A DNA stretch of 64,000 nucleotides, from NCBI RefSeq assembly GCF_003852495.1, contig NZ_QAJI01000001.1, positions 9,877 to 73,876 on the forward strand. Direction: 5' to 3'. The number at the start of each line of letters is the position of its first letter. The first letter of the stretch is position 1. The translations under genes were made by a program, and so were the position numbers. Positions 16,838 through 27,519 of the stretch are shown here, in pieces. The notes beneath the pieces were generated by a model. It worked only from the letters and a program-made list of their open reading frames with translations. It made no database searches and was not told the DNA's origin. Source of the DNA: Taibaiella sp. KBW10 (lineage in GTDB: Bacteria > Bacteroidota > Bacteroidia > Chitinophagales > Chitinophagaceae).

Positions 16838-17890
16838 ATGAAATATATTCTTCATTTGTTCATCTTAAGCTTATGCTATACGCTACCGGTCTCTGGCCAA
16901 ACCAGCAAAGTATATAGGCCGAAAGAAAAAAACAATACCCAACTCATGATCGAGCAGGATGACCGGATCATCACGATTTCGAAGTCTAAGCAGTTTAATG
17001 ACTATTTAAAACCCGCAGGTAATAAAAGGATTTATATAGCGGGCACCGATTTGTATGTTACAAACAAAGTAAAAAGTATCATCGTAAGGGATGCGAACAA
17101 CACTACAAGCTCTAATGCGCTTACAGATCCATCCAGACCATACATCTATAAAGCCAACATAGACCCTTCCGGAAAATGCATCTATGAAGCCTACCCGCTA
17201 AGCGGAGCGGAACTTGAGATTCATTATGTCTATAATACTTATGGAAAACTGAGCCTCAGAATCGAGAACTACTCGATTAACGGGCGTACGGTTATGATAG
17301 ACAGCATCTCTTACCACTACATTACACAAAGCAAAAAGGACACTACCCGATCCTTTATAAAAGTAATTGCAAACAGATATAAAACAGGAGGACTGTTGAA
17401 TACGCAAAATGAATACTACAACCATAAGTATTTTGATAAAAAGCTGATTATCCCAAATTATCTTTCCAAAATACCAGGATCGGGATCGGACACGCCCAAA
17501 GTATATCTTCATAAAAAATTACCCCAAAACTATGACAGTGTTCAGTATTATTTATGTATGATCACGACACAGGAATATGGCCTAAATATACTCCTGAACG
17601 GCAAAGACTATCAACCTAGCCCAATGGAGTTTACCAACAATTTCTGGAAAACCTATACGCCTGTACCGGTGATCAATTTTGTACAGGAAGGAGCATCTTT
17701 TGAAGAGCCTCTGGCCCTTACCCACAATTACATATGCGGCACCGGGCTGATGAGTATGCTGGAATACAGGAATAGCCACGCTTATGGCTTTGACACGCTA
17801 CCCAATGGCTTGTACCACACCTATTCTATCCGGAACAATACAGGTGAGCAATATCCGATCTATACTATTGAATATGAATTTTTCAAATAA
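16838..17890 (+). CDS. Secreted protein of unknown function
   Basis: The start is the ATG at 16838, which gives a clean signal peptide (MKYILHLFILSLCYTLPVSG) and about 350 residues. The mature protein is probably beta-rich, with many Tyr and Asn, and has no motif I recognise. It lacks a lipobox, a T9SS tail or a visible transmembrane barrel pattern. It is flanked by the hairpin repeat upstream and a bidirectional terminator downstream, so it is a single-gene unit. Function unknown; a cell-surface or periplasmic role is the only supportable statement. Confidence 0.75.
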   Translation: MKYILHLFILSLCYTLPVSGQTSKVYRPKEKNNTQLMIEQDDRIITISKSKQFNDYLKPAGNKRIYIAGTDLYVTNKVKSIIVRDANNTTSSNALTDPSRPYIYKANIDPSGKCIYEAYPLSGAELEIHYVYNTYGKLSLRIENYSINGRTVMIDSISYHYITQSKKDTTRSFIKVIANRYKTGGLLNTQNEYYNHKYFDKKLIIPNYLSKIPGSGSDTPKVYLHKKLPQNYDSVQYYLCMITTQEYGLNILLNGKDYQPSPMEFTNNFWKTYTPVPVINFVQEGASFEEPLALTHNYICGTGLMSMLEYRNSHAYGFDTLPNGLYHTYSIRNNTGEQYPIYTIEYEFFK

Positions 17891-18014
17891 ATACCGGTAA
17901 TAAAATAGCTATTAAAACGTAAACATTCAATCCCGATAAATGCGGCATAATTGCACAAAATTATTCTTAAAGTAGCTGATAAGATAATCGTTTGTTCCTT
18001 GGGAAACAGAATAT

Positions 18015-18058
18015 AAAAGTAAAAGCGTAGTATGTTACCATACTACGCTTTTACTTTT
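18015..18058. terminator. Bidirectional terminator between the secreted protein and rpoD
   Basis: A perfect 20-bp stem (18015-18034 and 18039-18058) with a 4-nt loop, ending in TTTT on both strands; it serves two convergent genes. Confidence 0.92.
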
Positions 18059-18079
18059 AACAAGGAACTCCAATCCGGA

Positions 18080-18937
18080 TTATCCTAAATATGATTTTAA
18101 AGAACCGCTATAACGCGCTTTTTGCAAACGCTTAATTGCTCTTTCTTTAATCTGGCGGATACGCTCTTTAGTAAGGTCGTATTTTTTACCGATTTCTTCA
18201 ATGGTAGGACCATTATCACCTTCTAAACCAAAGTAAGAAGAAATAATCTCGGCTTCACGTACACTTAAGGATTTCAGGATGCGTTGAATCTCTGCTTTTA
18301 AAGAGTCTTTCATCACATCGTCATCAGTATCGCTGCTGCCTTCCAGCAAATCACCCATTGCCACATCTTCTGCCTCGTGCACCGGGGCATCCAAAGATGT
18401 ATGGCGGCTGTTGCTGCTGAAAATGTTTGCAATTTCTGTTTCGCTCATTTCCAGGATACTCGCCAGTTCTTCTGTGCTGGGCTCGCGCTCATGCTCTTGT
18501 TCAAAAGCGATATATGCTTTATTGGCCTTATTATAAGTACCAATTTTATTTTGTGGCAAACGCACCAAACGTCCCTGTTCAGCCAAAGCCTGAAGGATAC
18601 TTTGACGAATCCACCAAACCGCATAAGAAATGAATTTAAACCCTTTGGTTTCATCAAAACGTTGTGCCGCTTTAATCAAACCTAAATTCCCCTCGTTAAT
18701 CAAATCACTCAAAGAAAGCCCTTGGTGCTGGTATTGTTTCGCAACCGATACTACGAAACGGAGGTTCGCTTTTACTAATTTCTCCAATGCGCGTTGATCG
18801 CCCATGTGGATTTTTTGTGCCAAGATGGTTTCTTCTTCCGGTGTAATCATCGATATACGGCTAATCTCCTGAAGGTACTTTTCTACGGCCTGCGAATCTC
18901 TGTTGGTAATCTGGGTTGCAATCTTGAGTTGTCTCAT
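18080..18937 (-). CDS. rpoD: RNA polymerase primary sigma factor (RpoD/SigA)
   Basis: A 285-residue sigma-70 factor of the short form characteristic of Bacteroidota, lacking most of region 1.1. Region 1.2 is DSQAVEKYLQEISRI; region 2 is LVKANLRFVVSVAKQYQHQG, SLSDLINEGNLGLIKAAQRFD and KFISYAVWWIRQSILQAL; region 3 includes EREPSTEELASILEM; region 4.2 is GPTIEEIGKKYDLTKERIRQIK. It should direct transcription from the TAnnTTTG promoters seen across this window, because the unusual -7/-33 consensus of the phylum is read by this sigma type. It stands alone, with a strong terminator behind it and about 350 bp of upstream non-coding DNA (18938-19286) shared with the divergent dehydrogenase. Confidence 0.96.
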   Translation of the reverse strand: MRQLKIATQITNRDSQAVEKYLQEISRISMITPEEETILAQKIHMGDQRALEKLVKANLRFVVSVAKQYQHQGLSLSDLINEGNLGLIKAAQRFDETKGFKFISYAVWWIRQSILQALAEQGRLVRLPQNKIGTYNKANKAYIAFEQEHEREPSTEELASILEMSETEIANIFSSNSRHTSLDAPVHEAEDVAMGDLLEGSSDTDDDVMKDSLKAEIQRILKSLSVREAEIISSYFGLEGDNGPTIEEIGKKYDLTKERIRQIKERAIKRLQKARYSGSLKSYLG

Positions 18938-19248
18938 ATAATATAATAGATATTTTTTCTGTAAAACGCCCTCTTGCTCACTTGCCGGTAACCGAGGGTA
19001 AACTTACAATCCTAACGATACATTTCAAAGCTTTTATATGAAATTAATATGTTAAATGTTTGTTTTTTGTCGTATATTACATCCCTCAAAAATCATTCCA
19101 ATTCTACAAATAGCTGTCACATTGCCCTAAAACGGCAATAATTACGCGATATAATTACTAAAAAAGCTACAAAACGCTTAAAAACTGACATCGGTTAAAA
19201 TACAGGATACATACCTAAAAAAAAGCCGTATACTTCAAAGCAAAACAG

Positions 19249-19256
19249 TAACTTTG
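19249..19256 (+). promoter_or_regulatory. -7 promoter element of the glutaryl-CoA-type dehydrogenase
   Basis: TAACTTTG is an exact match to TAnnTTTG, 31 bp before the ATG at 19287. The rest of 18938-19248 shows no gene. Confidence 0.55.
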
Positions 19257-19286
19257 TGCGAATTTCAAAAAAATCAACAACTAAAT

Positions 19287-20465
19287 ATGCAACAGGATCT
19301 ATATCAACATCCGGACTATTATTTATTAGATGAGTTCTTAACAGACGAACAAAAGGTGATTCGGGACTCGGTAAGAGCATACGTAAAAAAAGACATTTCC
19401 CCTATTATCGAAGATTATGCACAACGTGCTGCTTTTCCTGAGCAAATCATTAAAGGTTTAGGAGAACAAGGATGTTTTGGTCCTTTTGTACCGGAAGAAT
19501 ATGGCGGTCCTGGTTTAGATTATATGACCTATGGTATTATGATGCAGGAATTGGAACGCGGCGATTCTGGCGTTCGCTCTACTGCATCGGTACAAGGTTC
19601 TTTGGTCATGTACCCTATCTATACTTATGGTTCTGAAGAACAAAAGAAAAAATATTTACCCAAATTAGCCACCGGGGAACTGATGGGTTGTTTTGGTTTG
19701 ACAGAGCCTGATTTTGGTTCTAACCCTGCCGGTATGCTGAGTAATTTTACCGATGCGGGCAGCCACGTAATCCTGAATGGTTCTAAAATGTGGATTTCTA
19801 ATGCACCATTTGCAGATATCGCAGTGGTATGGGCAAGAAACCCTCAGGGCAAGATCCAGGGGCTGATTGTTGAGCGCGGCATGGAAGGGTTTACCACACC
19901 GGAAACACATGGTAAATGGAGCTTACGTGCTTCTGCTACCGGTGAACTGGTTTTTGATAATGTAAAAGTACCGAAAGAAAATATTTTACCAGGTGTAGAA
20001 GGATTGAAAGGACCTTTGGGTTGTTTATCCAGTGCACGCTTTGGTATTGCCTGGGGAGCTTTAGGAGCAGGGATGGATTGTTATGATACCGCATTGCGTT
20101 ATTCTCAACAACGTATCCAATTCGATAAACCAATCGGTGGCTTCCAATTGACCCAAAAGAAATTGGCGGAAATGATCACGGAGATCACAAAAGGTCAATT
20201 ATTAGTATGGCGCCTGGGCCAGTTAAGAAATGAAGGCCGCGCGACCGCTGCACAAATTTCTATGGCAAAACGTAACAGCTGTGATGTGGCGATCAATATT
20301 GCCCGTGAAGCCCGTCAAATCTTAGGTGGTATGGGTATTACCGGTGAGTACAGTATTATGCGCCACTCAATGAACCTTGAATCTGTGATTACTTATGAAG
20401 GAACACATGACATTCATTTATTGATTACGGGACAGGATGTAACCGGTTTGGCTGCATTCAAATAA
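19287..20465 (+). CDS. Acyl-CoA dehydrogenase, glutaryl-CoA dehydrogenase type
   Basis: The 392-residue enzyme from the ATG at 19287 belongs to the acyl-CoA dehydrogenase superfamily and most resembles glutaryl-CoA dehydrogenase, which both oxidises and decarboxylates glutaryl-CoA to crotonyl-CoA in lysine and tryptophan breakdown. Evidence: CFGLTEPDFGSNPAGM, ILNGSKMWISNAPFADI, WSLRASATGELVFDNVKVP, IQFDKPIGGFQLTQKKLAEM, a C-terminal ARQILGGMGITGEYSIMRH and VITYEGTHDIHLL, with the catalytic Glu in YEGTHD. GCDH signatures (TEPDFGSNP, YEGTHDIH) favour this over medium-chain types. Decarboxylation cannot be proven from sequence. Monocistronic, with a terminator behind it. Confidence 0.88.
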   Translation: MQQDLYQHPDYYLLDEFLTDEQKVIRDSVRAYVKKDISPIIEDYAQRAAFPEQIIKGLGEQGCFGPFVPEEYGGPGLDYMTYGIMMQELERGDSGVRSTASVQGSLVMYPIYTYGSEEQKKKYLPKLATGELMGCFGLTEPDFGSNPAGMLSNFTDAGSHVILNGSKMWISNAPFADIAVVWARNPQGKIQGLIVERGMEGFTTPETHGKWSLRASATGELVFDNVKVPKENILPGVEGLKGPLGCLSSARFGIAWGALGAGMDCYDTALRYSQQRIQFDKPIGGFQLTQKKLAEMITEITKGQLLVWRLGQLRNEGRATAAQISMAKRNSCDVAINIAREARQILGGMGITGEYSIMRHSMNLESVITYEGTHDIHLLITGQDVTGLAAFK

Positions 20466-20484
20466 GGATTTATCAATTATAATT

Positions 20485-20519
20485 AAAAAGCCTGCTATAT
20501 CTTTTATAGCAGGCTTTTT
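20485..20519 (+). terminator. Terminator after the glutaryl-CoA-type dehydrogenase
   Basis: Perfect 15-bp stem (20485-20499 and 20505-20519, 5-nt loop), ending in a T-run. It may also act for the convergent gene at 20540. Confidence 0.9.
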
Positions 20520-20539
20520 TAATGGAGGGGAAGTTTTCT

Positions 20540-21325
20540 TTATGGCTTCCATGCACTCCGCAACTCCAGTTCAAAGGGCTTCCATATAATGTCTCCTTTA
20601 GCATACAGTTTAAATCTATCGGATAAAGCGCGGGTAGAAAAAACGGTAATGACCAGATCACCCGATTGCATACCATTAATCATATTAATTTTAAAAGGCT
20701 CTTTAGGATAGGCCTTTTGTATGGCCTGAATCAGTTCCTTCTTTATCGTTTCAGAACGCTGCAGGCAATTGGCTTCTTTTGTACAAGGATATACAAACCT
20801 GAATTGGCCTTCGTACCTTTTCCATTCGGGCGTGTCGATATATACTAACTTCTTTTGACTACTATATTTTTTCCAACTTGCCCGCGCTTCCCTGATCGTG
20901 GCAAACTGCTCGGTTCTGAATACTGCCGGCTTAAGGCTGTTACGTACATCCAATAATGTCGATTTATTAAAAGCATACAGGTCTTTTTCTGTAAACAGGA
21001 TATCACACTGGGAATTGAGTATCATCCTTGCTTCTTCTTTACCATCTTTGGTGATGTAAAACCAATAGTTGATTGCCGGCGCACAGTTTGGCTTAATAGC
21101 GCCGGGTGCAAAATACCAGGAATCTTTTAAGCGATTGAGCACGGTGATATCATCAATATAAAAATTGCCCGGATCAAACCCCGAAAGGGTATCTTTATCG
21201 TTAACCACTCCGACCAGCGTATAGCCCGGCTTGGTAAAATCATAGGATTCCAAAATCTTAACCTGAGCAAAGGAAATACCACTGGACCAGAGCAATAATC
21301 CTAGTATAACAATATATTTCTTCAT
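20540..21325 (-). CDS. Secreted protein of unknown function
   Basis: A 261-residue protein with a signal peptide (MKKYIVILGLLLWSSGISFA). The mature part has no recognisable family: it contains a few Cys (NCAP, SQCD, CTKEANC), a lysine-rich helical segment near residues 150-210 and a C-terminal beta-like region. No lipobox is obvious and there is no T9SS tail. It lies downstream of the 460-residue membrane protein on the same strand, with a 75-bp gap, so the two could share a transcript. A periplasmic or surface location is inferred only from the signal peptide. Confidence 0.75.
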   Translation of the reverse strand: MKKYIVILGLLLWSSGISFAQVKILESYDFTKPGYTLVGVVNDKDTLSGFDPGNFYIDDITVLNRLKDSWYFAPGAIKPNCAPAINYWFYITKDGKEEARMILNSQCDILFTEKDLYAFNKSTLLDVRNSLKPAVFRTEQFATIREARASWKKYSSQKKLVYIDTPEWKRYEGQFRFVYPCTKEANCLQRSETIKKELIQAIQKAYPKEPFKINMINGMQSGDLVITVFSTRALSDRFKLYAKGDIIWKPFELELRSAWKP

Positions 21326-21400
21326 ATACTTTCGGGGTTATTTATAAAAAATAATTCCTATTCATGACGTTGCCACTGCAATATTCCATAATCAGCTTTT

Positions 21401-22783
21401 TTATCCGGGTATATGGCTTTCTTCATTCATTACATCCTTCTGCTTTTTATGGCCGATAATATAAATGATCGCTAACATAGGCAATACCCAGAACATACGG
21501 CTTTGTAAACGGCCAATTACGGTCGAAAATGTACTGGTCACAAAAGCATTAAACAGTAAGAGGATGAGGGTACCGGCAATAATAATACGCCAAAGCATTT
21601 TATGGTCAGGCTTGCCTCTAAGGCTTAAGGCAAAGCTGCAGATTATGGCGGCAGATAAAGTAATAATCCAGCTCATTGAGCTTAAGGGAAGCTGTCCCGC
21701 CGCTTGGCGTGTATTGCGAAATTCTTTTAATTCATGATGTAGCAACTCGTTGATACAAGAATAAGGCGAACTCCCTTCTGTCATAGGGTCTAATCCCTCT
21801 CCTATCTGTATCTGTCCCATTTGACGGGCAGTACCTTCTACACACTTGAGGGCAAAAAGTCCCCAATATTTTGGTTTTGAAAAGATGTCCCGTATAATGC
21901 TGTTATATTCTTTCCGGCTATTCAACCATCCGTTTTCTTTATTATGAGGAAAGGGTACATTGGTATTCCACATAAATTCCCATTGGCGTTCCCCAAGCTT
22001 ATCTTTACAGTTGCATAGTTCGTATGTTTTCTGAGCACAATTTTCATTCAAATATTTATCGAGGATTCCATTTTCCGCAAATCGTGCCATCAGAAATACG
22101 TGAGATGCCGGGCTTAGCGTAAACTTCTGGTATTTGACGACATTAATCGTTGAGATCAGCAGGTAGCAAGCGACACTCAGCACCGTCATTTTTTTGATCA
22201 GTGATTTATCTTTCCGGGAAGCCGCTCTGAAAAAGAACAGGAACAAAACAACAATCAACAACAACAGAATCATCAGGTGGCTGTAATGCATCAGACAGAT
22301 CAGGGCTATAATGGCCAGGTTAATATAGGTCCATTTTGGCTGTGCTCTTTGCAGGTAGAGCAAGAGCAAACTGATCACAAAGAGCCCGGAAAAAGCATCG
22401 GGCATGATCTGGGAAATAAACCAGGCTGCAGAGGTACCGAAGGAGATTAAAATAAGGATACATAATAACAAAGGATTGCTGTAAAATTCGCCAAGCAGTA
22501 TTTTACACAACCTTTTCAGTAACCAGACTGCAATCACTCCCTGCGCCAGGACAACACCCCATAAAGAAACCCCGAAACTGGTACACAGAATAAAAGCGCT
22601 GTATCCCCAAGGCCGGTCTATAGGTACCCAGGGACGCAAGCCATTATGAATATAAGCACCACTATCGGAGGTAACCAAAGGGAAATTATTATACAGCGCC
22701 GGCCAGACAATGATTAAAACAGAAAGGAGAAAATATCCTATATTCAGGTACCTTTCTTGCTTGGATACTGTTTGTGTTCCCAT
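21401..22783 (-). CDS. Polytopic membrane protein, GT-C-like glycosyltransferase candidate
   Basis: A 460-residue integral membrane protein with about ten hydrophobic segments. An early loop after the first helix holds SDSGAYIHNG, the acidic-Ser-Gly pattern seen at the catalytic loop of GT-C glycosyltransferases (lipid-linked sugar donors). A large hydrophilic stretch between about residues 240 and 350 contains several Cys (ENCAQKTYELCNCKD) and could be an extracytoplasmic domain. The fold assignment rests on topology and the SDSG loop only, so the product might instead be an O-antigen ligase-like or unknown exporter. It precedes the secreted protein at 20540 on the same strand. Confidence 0.7.
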   Translation of the reverse strand: MGTQTVSKQERYLNIGYFLLSVLIIVWPALYNNFPLVTSDSGAYIHNGLRPWVPIDRPWGYSAFILCTSFGVSLWGVVLAQGVIAVWLLKRLCKILLGEFYSNPLLLCILILISFGTSAAWFISQIMPDAFSGLFVISLLLLYLQRAQPKWTYINLAIIALICLMHYSHLMILLLLIVVLFLFFFRAASRKDKSLIKKMTVLSVACYLLISTINVVKYQKFTLSPASHVFLMARFAENGILDKYLNENCAQKTYELCNCKDKLGERQWEFMWNTNVPFPHNKENGWLNSRKEYNSIIRDIFSKPKYWGLFALKCVEGTARQMGQIQIGEGLDPMTEGSSPYSCINELLHHELKEFRNTRQAAGQLPLSSMSWIITLSAAIICSFALSLRGKPDHKMLWRIIIAGTLILLLFNAFVTSTFSTVIGRLQSRMFWVLPMLAIIYIIGHKKQKDVMNEESHIPG

Positions 22784-22841
22784 AGGTTTTTATATAAAAA
22801 TGCAGAAATCCTTTTAAGGTTTATAAAATAATTGATATAAA

Positions 22842-22871
22842 TAAGGCTGTAAAATAAATATTACAGCCTTA
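22842..22871 (-). terminator. Terminator after icmF
   Basis: An 11-bp inverted repeat (arms 22842-22852 and 22861-22871) with an AT loop, 26 bp past the icmF stop. Confidence 0.7.
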
Positions 22872-22896
22872 AAAAGTAAATCTATGGAGGAATTGC

Positions 22897-25800
22897 TTAC
22901 ATATTTCTCCGGTATTGTCCGCCTACTTCAAATAAAGCACGGGTAATCTGTCCCAAAGAACAGAACTTAACAGTATGCATTAATTCTTCAAAGATGTTAC
23001 CATTCTTTATGGCTACTTCTTGTAGACGCTTTAATGCCGTCTCACCTTTGTCTCCGCTACGGGCCCAAAGGTGTTGGATATTTTCAATCTGGAATTCTTT
23101 TTCTTCTGTTGTAGAACGGATTACCTCTGCAGGAACAACCGTTGGAGAACCTTTTGAACTTAAGAAGGTATTTACGCCGATAATCGGAAACTCACCGGTA
23201 TGTTTTAAGGTTTCATAATACAAGCTTTCTTCCTGTATTTTTCCACGCTGATACATGGTTTCCATAGCACCCAATACCCCACCCCGCTCGGTGATCTTAT
23301 CAAACTCTGCCAGTACTGCTGCTTCCACCAGATCCGTCAGTTCTTCGATAATGAACGATCCTTGTAAAGGATTTTCATTTTTCGCCAAACCTAATTCGCG
23401 GTTGATGATCAGCTGGATGGCCATTGCACGGCGCACCGACTCTTCGGTAGGCGTGGTGATGGCTTCATCATAGGCATTCGTGTGTAAGGAGTTACAGTTA
23501 TCATAAATGGCATACAAGGCCTGTAAGGTCGTACGGATATCATTAAAATCGATTTCCTGTGCATGCAAAGAACGACCTGAGGTCTGAATGTGGTATTTCA
23601 GCATTTGTGAGCGCTCATTACCGCCATATTTATACTTCATGGCTTTAGACCAGATTCTGCGTGCCACACGGCCGATTACAGAATATTCCGGATCGATACC
23701 ATTGGAGAAGAAGAACGATAAATTCGGCGCAAAATCATCGATATGCATGCCGCGGCTCAAATAGTATTCTACAAAAGTGAAGCCATTAGAAATTGTAAAG
23801 GCTAATTGTGAAATCGGATTGGCTCCTGCTTCTGCAATATGATAACCGGAAATAGAAACAGAATAGAAATTCCTAACCCCTTCATTAATAAAATATTGCT
23901 GCACATCTCCCATTACCCTCAAGGAGAATTCAGTAGAAAAGATACAGGTATTTTGTGCCTGATCTTCTTTCAGGATATCGGCCTGAACCGTACCCCTAAC
24001 AGATTTCAGCGTTCTTTCTTTAATGGATGCATATACATCGGCTGGCAATACCATGTCTCCGGTAACGCCCAGGAGCATTAGACCCAAGCCATTATTACCT
24101 TCGGGCAATACGCCTGATTGACCTTCTGCGGCTTTACCTACACCTACATTGGCGCTGTAATATGGACGCGCCACACCTTTATCTTTATAAATGGCATCAA
24201 TCTTGGCATTCACTTCCGCTTCCAGGCCGTTTTCTTTAATATATAACTCACATTGCTGATCAATTGCTGCATTCATAAAGAAAGCCGTAATCGTTGGCGC
24301 GGGGCCATTAATGGTCATGGAAACCGAGGTTTTCGGATCGGCCAGGTTAAACCCTGAATATAATTTTTTGGCATCATCCAAAGTTGGTACGCTCACACCG
24401 GAGTTACCGATTTTACCATAGATATCCGGACGATGATCAGGATCCTGCCCATATAAAGTTACGGAGTCAAAAGCAGTACTTAAACGTGCGGCCGGTAAGC
24501 CTTTACTTACATAGTGGAATCGTTTGTTGGTTCTTTCCGGTCCGCCTTCTCCGGCAAACATACGGGTTGGATCTTCTCCTTCACGCTTAAACGGATAGAT
24601 CCCTGCAGCATACGGAAATTCTCCCGGGAAGTTTTCCAACAAGGACCATTTCAATATTTCGCCCCAGGCTTCGAAGCGTGGCACGGCTACTTTAGGGATT
24701 TGAGAATGGGATAAAGATTCAGTATGCGTTTTAATTTTTAATACTTTATCACGCACTTTAAATTCGTAGAATTCATTTTGATAATTCGCTTTCTTGGCTT
24801 CCCAGTTTTTTAGCAATTCCAGGTTTTTCGGATCCATTTCCAAGCTTACCTTATGATACACTTCCTGTAGTTCCTTAATCAGACGATCTTTATCTTCAAC
24901 AAGTGTAGACTGTAAGGTTTCAATGGTTTTGCTGATCCCGAATAGTTTCTGGGCAACATCCGACTGCTCCACCGCCTTCTTATCATAGCCACGATTGTTC
25001 TCCGCAATCTCGCTCAGGTAACGGGTTCTGGATGGGGGAATAATAAATATTTTCTCACTTAACTCGCCCGAAGCCACAAAATCCGATTGCAGATCAGCAC
25101 CTGTTTTCTCTACAATCTTATCCATTAAGGCACGATACATACTGTTTGTACCCGGATCGTTAAATTGAGAGGCAATGGTCCCATATATCGGCATGGCATC
25201 CGTATCCTGATCAAATAATTTATGGTTGCGCTGGTATTGTTTTTTCACATCGCGCAGGGCATCTGCAGCACCACGTTTATCAAATTTATTCACGACAACG
25301 ATATCGGCAAAATCAAGCATGTCGATTTTCTCCAATTGTGTTGCCGCACCATATTCCGGGGTCATGATGTACATACTCACATCACTGTAATCCGTGATTT
25401 GCGTATCACTTTGCCCGATACCTGAAGTTTCTAAAACGATTAAATCGTATTGTGCCGCTTTCAGAATATTTACGGCATCTTCAATATATTTTGATACCGC
25501 CAGATTGCTTTGACGGGTTGCCATAGAGCGCATATACACCCGGTCATTGCGAATGGCATTCATCCGGATACGATCACCCAGTAAAGCTCCGCCAGTCTTC
25601 CTTTTGGAAGGATCTACCGATATAATACCGATTGTTTTTTCGGGAAAATCCAATAAATAGCGTCGTACAATTTCATCTACCGAAGAAGACTTACCCGAAC
25701 CACCGGTACCGGTAATACCCAATACAGGTGTCTTACTTTCCTTAGCCAGTTCGACTACTTTTTGTAACATTGCTTTTGTTTCCGGCAAATCACCATAGTT

Positions 25801-26310
25801 TTCCGCAGCGGAGATCATACGGCCAATGTCTTTCGGATTTTTATCTTTAATATGCCCTACTTCACCGTTTAATTGGTTACCGGTAGCATAATCGGATTGG
25901 CTCATCAGATCAATGATCATACCTTCTAAGCCCATTGCACGGCCATCATCAGGAGAGTAAATCTTATCAATCCCATAAGCTTCCAGTTCTTTAATTTCTT
26001 CCGGAAGAATTACACCACCACCACCGGCAAAGATCTTGATATGGCCGGCACCTTTTTCTTTCAAAAGGTCATACATGTACTTTAAATATTCTACATGCCC
26101 GCCCTGATAAGAGGTCATGGCAATAGCATTGGCATCTTCCTGAATGGCACAATCAACTACTTCCTGCACACTGCGGTCATGGCCGAGGTGGATCACTTCG
26201 GTACCATTGGCCTGCATCACCCGACGCATAATATTTATAGAAGCATCATGGCCGTCAAAAAGAGAAGCAGCCGTTACAATGCGAATTTTATTTTTAGGAG
26301 AATAGGACAT
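22897..26310 (-). CDS. icmF: Fused isobutyryl-CoA mutase (IcmF) with G-protein chaperone
   Basis: At 1137 residues, this protein joins three modules in the IcmF order. Residues 1-135 form the B12-binding domain ([27 protein letters not shown]). A MeaI-type GTPase follows, with Walker [13 protein letters not shown] near 200 and Mg/switch motifs such as [14 protein letters not shown] and VVNKFDKRG. The C-terminal half is the mutase TIM barrel ([54 protein letters not shown]). IcmF interconverts isobutyryl-CoA and butyryl-CoA (or pivalyl-CoA analogues) with coenzyme B12, and the internal GTPase maintains the cofactor. It differs from methylmalonyl-CoA mutase in being one chain with the B12 domain first. 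A TAnnTTTG element lies about 25 bp upstream. Confidence 0.95.
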   Translation of the reverse strand: MSYSPKNKIRIVTAASLFDGHDASINIMRRVMQANGTEVIHLGHDRSVQEVVDCAIQEDANAIAMTSYQGGHVEYLKYMYDLLKEKGAGHIKIFAGGGGVILPEEIKELEAYGIDKIYSPDDGRAMGLEGMIIDLMSQSDYATGNQLNGEVGHIKDKNPKDIGRMISAAENYGDLPETKAMLQKVVELAKESKTPVLGITGTGGSGKSSSVDEIVRRYLLDFPEKTIGIISVDPSKRKTGGALLGDRIRMNAIRNDRVYMRSMATRQSNLAVSKYIEDAVNILKAAQYDLIVLETSGIGQSDTQITDYSDVSMYIMTPEYGAATQLEKIDMLDFADIVVVNKFDKRGAADALRDVKKQYQRNHKLFDQDTDAMPIYGTIASQFNDPGTNSMYRALMDKIVEKTGADLQSDFVASGELSEKIFIIPPSRTRYLSEIAENNRGYDKKAVEQSDVAQKLFGISKTIETLQSTLVEDKDRLIKELQEVYHKVSLEMDPKNLELLKNWEAKKANYQNEFYEFKVRDKVLKIKTHTESLSHSQIPKVAVPRFEAWGEILKWSLLENFPGEFPYAAGIYPFKREGEDPTRMFAGEGGPERTNKRFHYVSKGLPAARLSTAFDSVTLYGQDPDHRPDIYGKIGNSGVSVPTLDDAKKLYSGFNLADPKTSVSMTINGPAPTITAFFMNAAIDQQCELYIKENGLEAEVNAKIDAIYKDKGVARPYYSANVGVGKAAEGQSGVLPEGNNGLGLMLLGVTGDMVLPADVYASIKERTLKSVRGTVQADILKEDQAQNTCIFSTEFSLRVMGDVQQYFINEGVRNFYSVSISGYHIAEAGANPISQLAFTISNGFTFVEYYLSRGMHIDDFAPNLSFFFSNGIDPEYSVIGRVARRIWSKAMKYKYGGNERSQMLKYHIQTSGRSLHAQEIDFNDIRTTLQALYAIYDNCNSLHTNAYDEAITTPTEESVRRAMAIQLIINRELGLAKNENPLQGSFIIEELTDLVEAAVLAEFDKITERGGVLGAMETMYQRGKIQEESLYYETLKHTGEFPIIGVNTFLSSKGSPTVVPAEVIRSTTEEKEFQIENIQHLWARSGDKGETALKRLQEVAIKNGNIFEELMHTVKFCSLGQITRALFEVGGQYRRNM

Positions 26311-26335
26311 AATTTTATTAGCTTATAATAACCTC

Positions 26336-26343
26336 CAAAAGTA
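26336..26343 (-). promoter_or_regulatory. -7 promoter element of icmF
   Basis: Minus-strand TACTTTTG, an exact TAnnTTTG match, 25 bp before the ATG at 26310. Confidence 0.5.
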
Positions 26344-26404
26344 CAAAAAATGGCGCACATAGCGCCATAGATACTAAAAAAGAAGGAGATGAGGCAACAG
26401 TCGG

Positions 26405-26926
26405 TTACCGACGCAAAAAGGCCATCATCGCGTGAGGATAAGCATATCCCTGATCCACTGCTAAATTACGAGGAAAATCGGGCAGGCCATCAATCATAAA
26501 ACCGGTATAGGGCTCGACTTTTGTTCTTCCGCTTCTACAAGGCTGATTGATCTCATAAGTATAGGTTTCCGCACCTTTTTTCACTTCCGTCAGCAAATAC
26601 GTACGTCCGGTAGCCGGGATATAGACCTTGTAGTCTGTACCCTCCCTGATGTCATAAAAGCCGGCAGTAGGACTTGCAGAAAGGGTATCTCCCTTTTGGT
26701 ACATATTCACCGGGTGTAAGGTATCCCGGAAGCGAACATCGCCCCAGCCGGAACCCGCACGGTAACCAGTAATGGCCACTGTGGCCAGTTCGCTTTGACT
26801 ATAACCGATAAACCCTATACTGGGTGTAATACGAACGATACTATCGCTGCAGGTGTGTTTCCTTTTCTCCGAGCAAGCGGTAAACAACAGGAGACAGGAT
26901 ACCGAAAATAAAATAATTTTCTTCAT
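26405..26926 (-). CDS. Lipoprotein of unknown function
   Basis: The ATG at 26926 gives a 173-residue product with a lipobox (LLLFTACSE), so the mature protein is anchored through Cys at about residue 19. The rest looks beta-rich with Gly and Tyr, including YRAGSGWGDVRFRDTLHPV and EINQPCRSGRTKVEPY. No domain is recognised. The long frame upstream of this ATG has no supporting signal and is ignored. It follows icmF's promoter region on the same strand but in a separate unit. Confidence 0.75.
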   Translation of the reverse strand: MKKIILFSVSCLLLFTACSEKRKHTCSDSIVRITPSIGFIGYSQSELATVAITGYRAGSGWGDVRFRDTLHPVNMYQKGDTLSASPTAGFYDIREGTDYKVYIPATGRTYLLTEVKKGAETYTYEINQPCRSGRTKVEPYTGFMIDGLPDFPRNLAVDQGYAYPHAMMAFLRR

Positions 26927-27133
26927 GTATTTTAATACTAATTTTGATTTGCCGGCTAAGATAATTATAATAATGAGATTTAATAAACCTCTGTGTGCCG
27001 ATATAGGGAGCTGATCAATCAAAAAATAAGGATGTCGCCCACTTCTTATTTTAAGAAAAGCATTAATGTGCCGAAAAGGACACATAACAAAGTGTTTTTT
27101 TAGCCACGACTTTTATCTTATCCAAATTAATCA

Positions 27134-27410
27134 TTAAAAATCATAACTCAAAGTAAGTGCGTAGCCGGCAAGGACATAGGGTCCGAAATCGGTATACCAA
27201 TCAGTCTTAGTGACAACTTCATCATACTTGTAAGATCTTCTTCTCCAGGAAAGCGCATCAAGTCCGATACCAGCTTCTACTCCTATCCTAAAGGACTTGG
27301 TTAGGGCAAAAGAAACATTTTGATTAAGCAATCCAAATAGCACTACAGGAAAAAAGTAACAGCATGCTTATACTCACTGTGCATCGGTAAACTTTTGTAT
27401 TACTTATCAT
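27134..27410 (-). pseudogene. Remnant of a small outer-membrane beta-barrel gene
   Basis: Two overlapping fragments in different frames look like one broken gene. From the ATG at 27410 there is a signal-like start (with SISMLLLFSCS) that hits a stop near 27324. Another frame from about 27343 encodes SFRIGVEAGIGLDALSWRRR and ends in YALTLSYDF, where a terminal aromatic residue after beta strands is typical of outer-membrane barrels. Together they cover about 90 residues, far shorter than such barrels. A frameshift plus internal deletion is the simplest explanation; a functional mini-protein is less likely. Confidence 0.4.
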
Positions 27411-27461
27411 AAAATATAGTTTATTATTATGATTAACGTTTCTAGTTATCAAAACGATATG

Positions 27462-27500
27462 AATAAAAAGTGCGACACCCAAGGCATCGCATTTTTTATT
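27462..27500 (-). terminator. Terminator after paaZ
   Basis: Hairpin with arms around 27462-27474 and 27487-27500 (one G-T mismatch), followed on the minus strand by T-rich sequence; 20 bp past the paaZ stop. Confidence 0.7.
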
Positions 27501-27519
27501 TATCACTCAATTAATCTTA

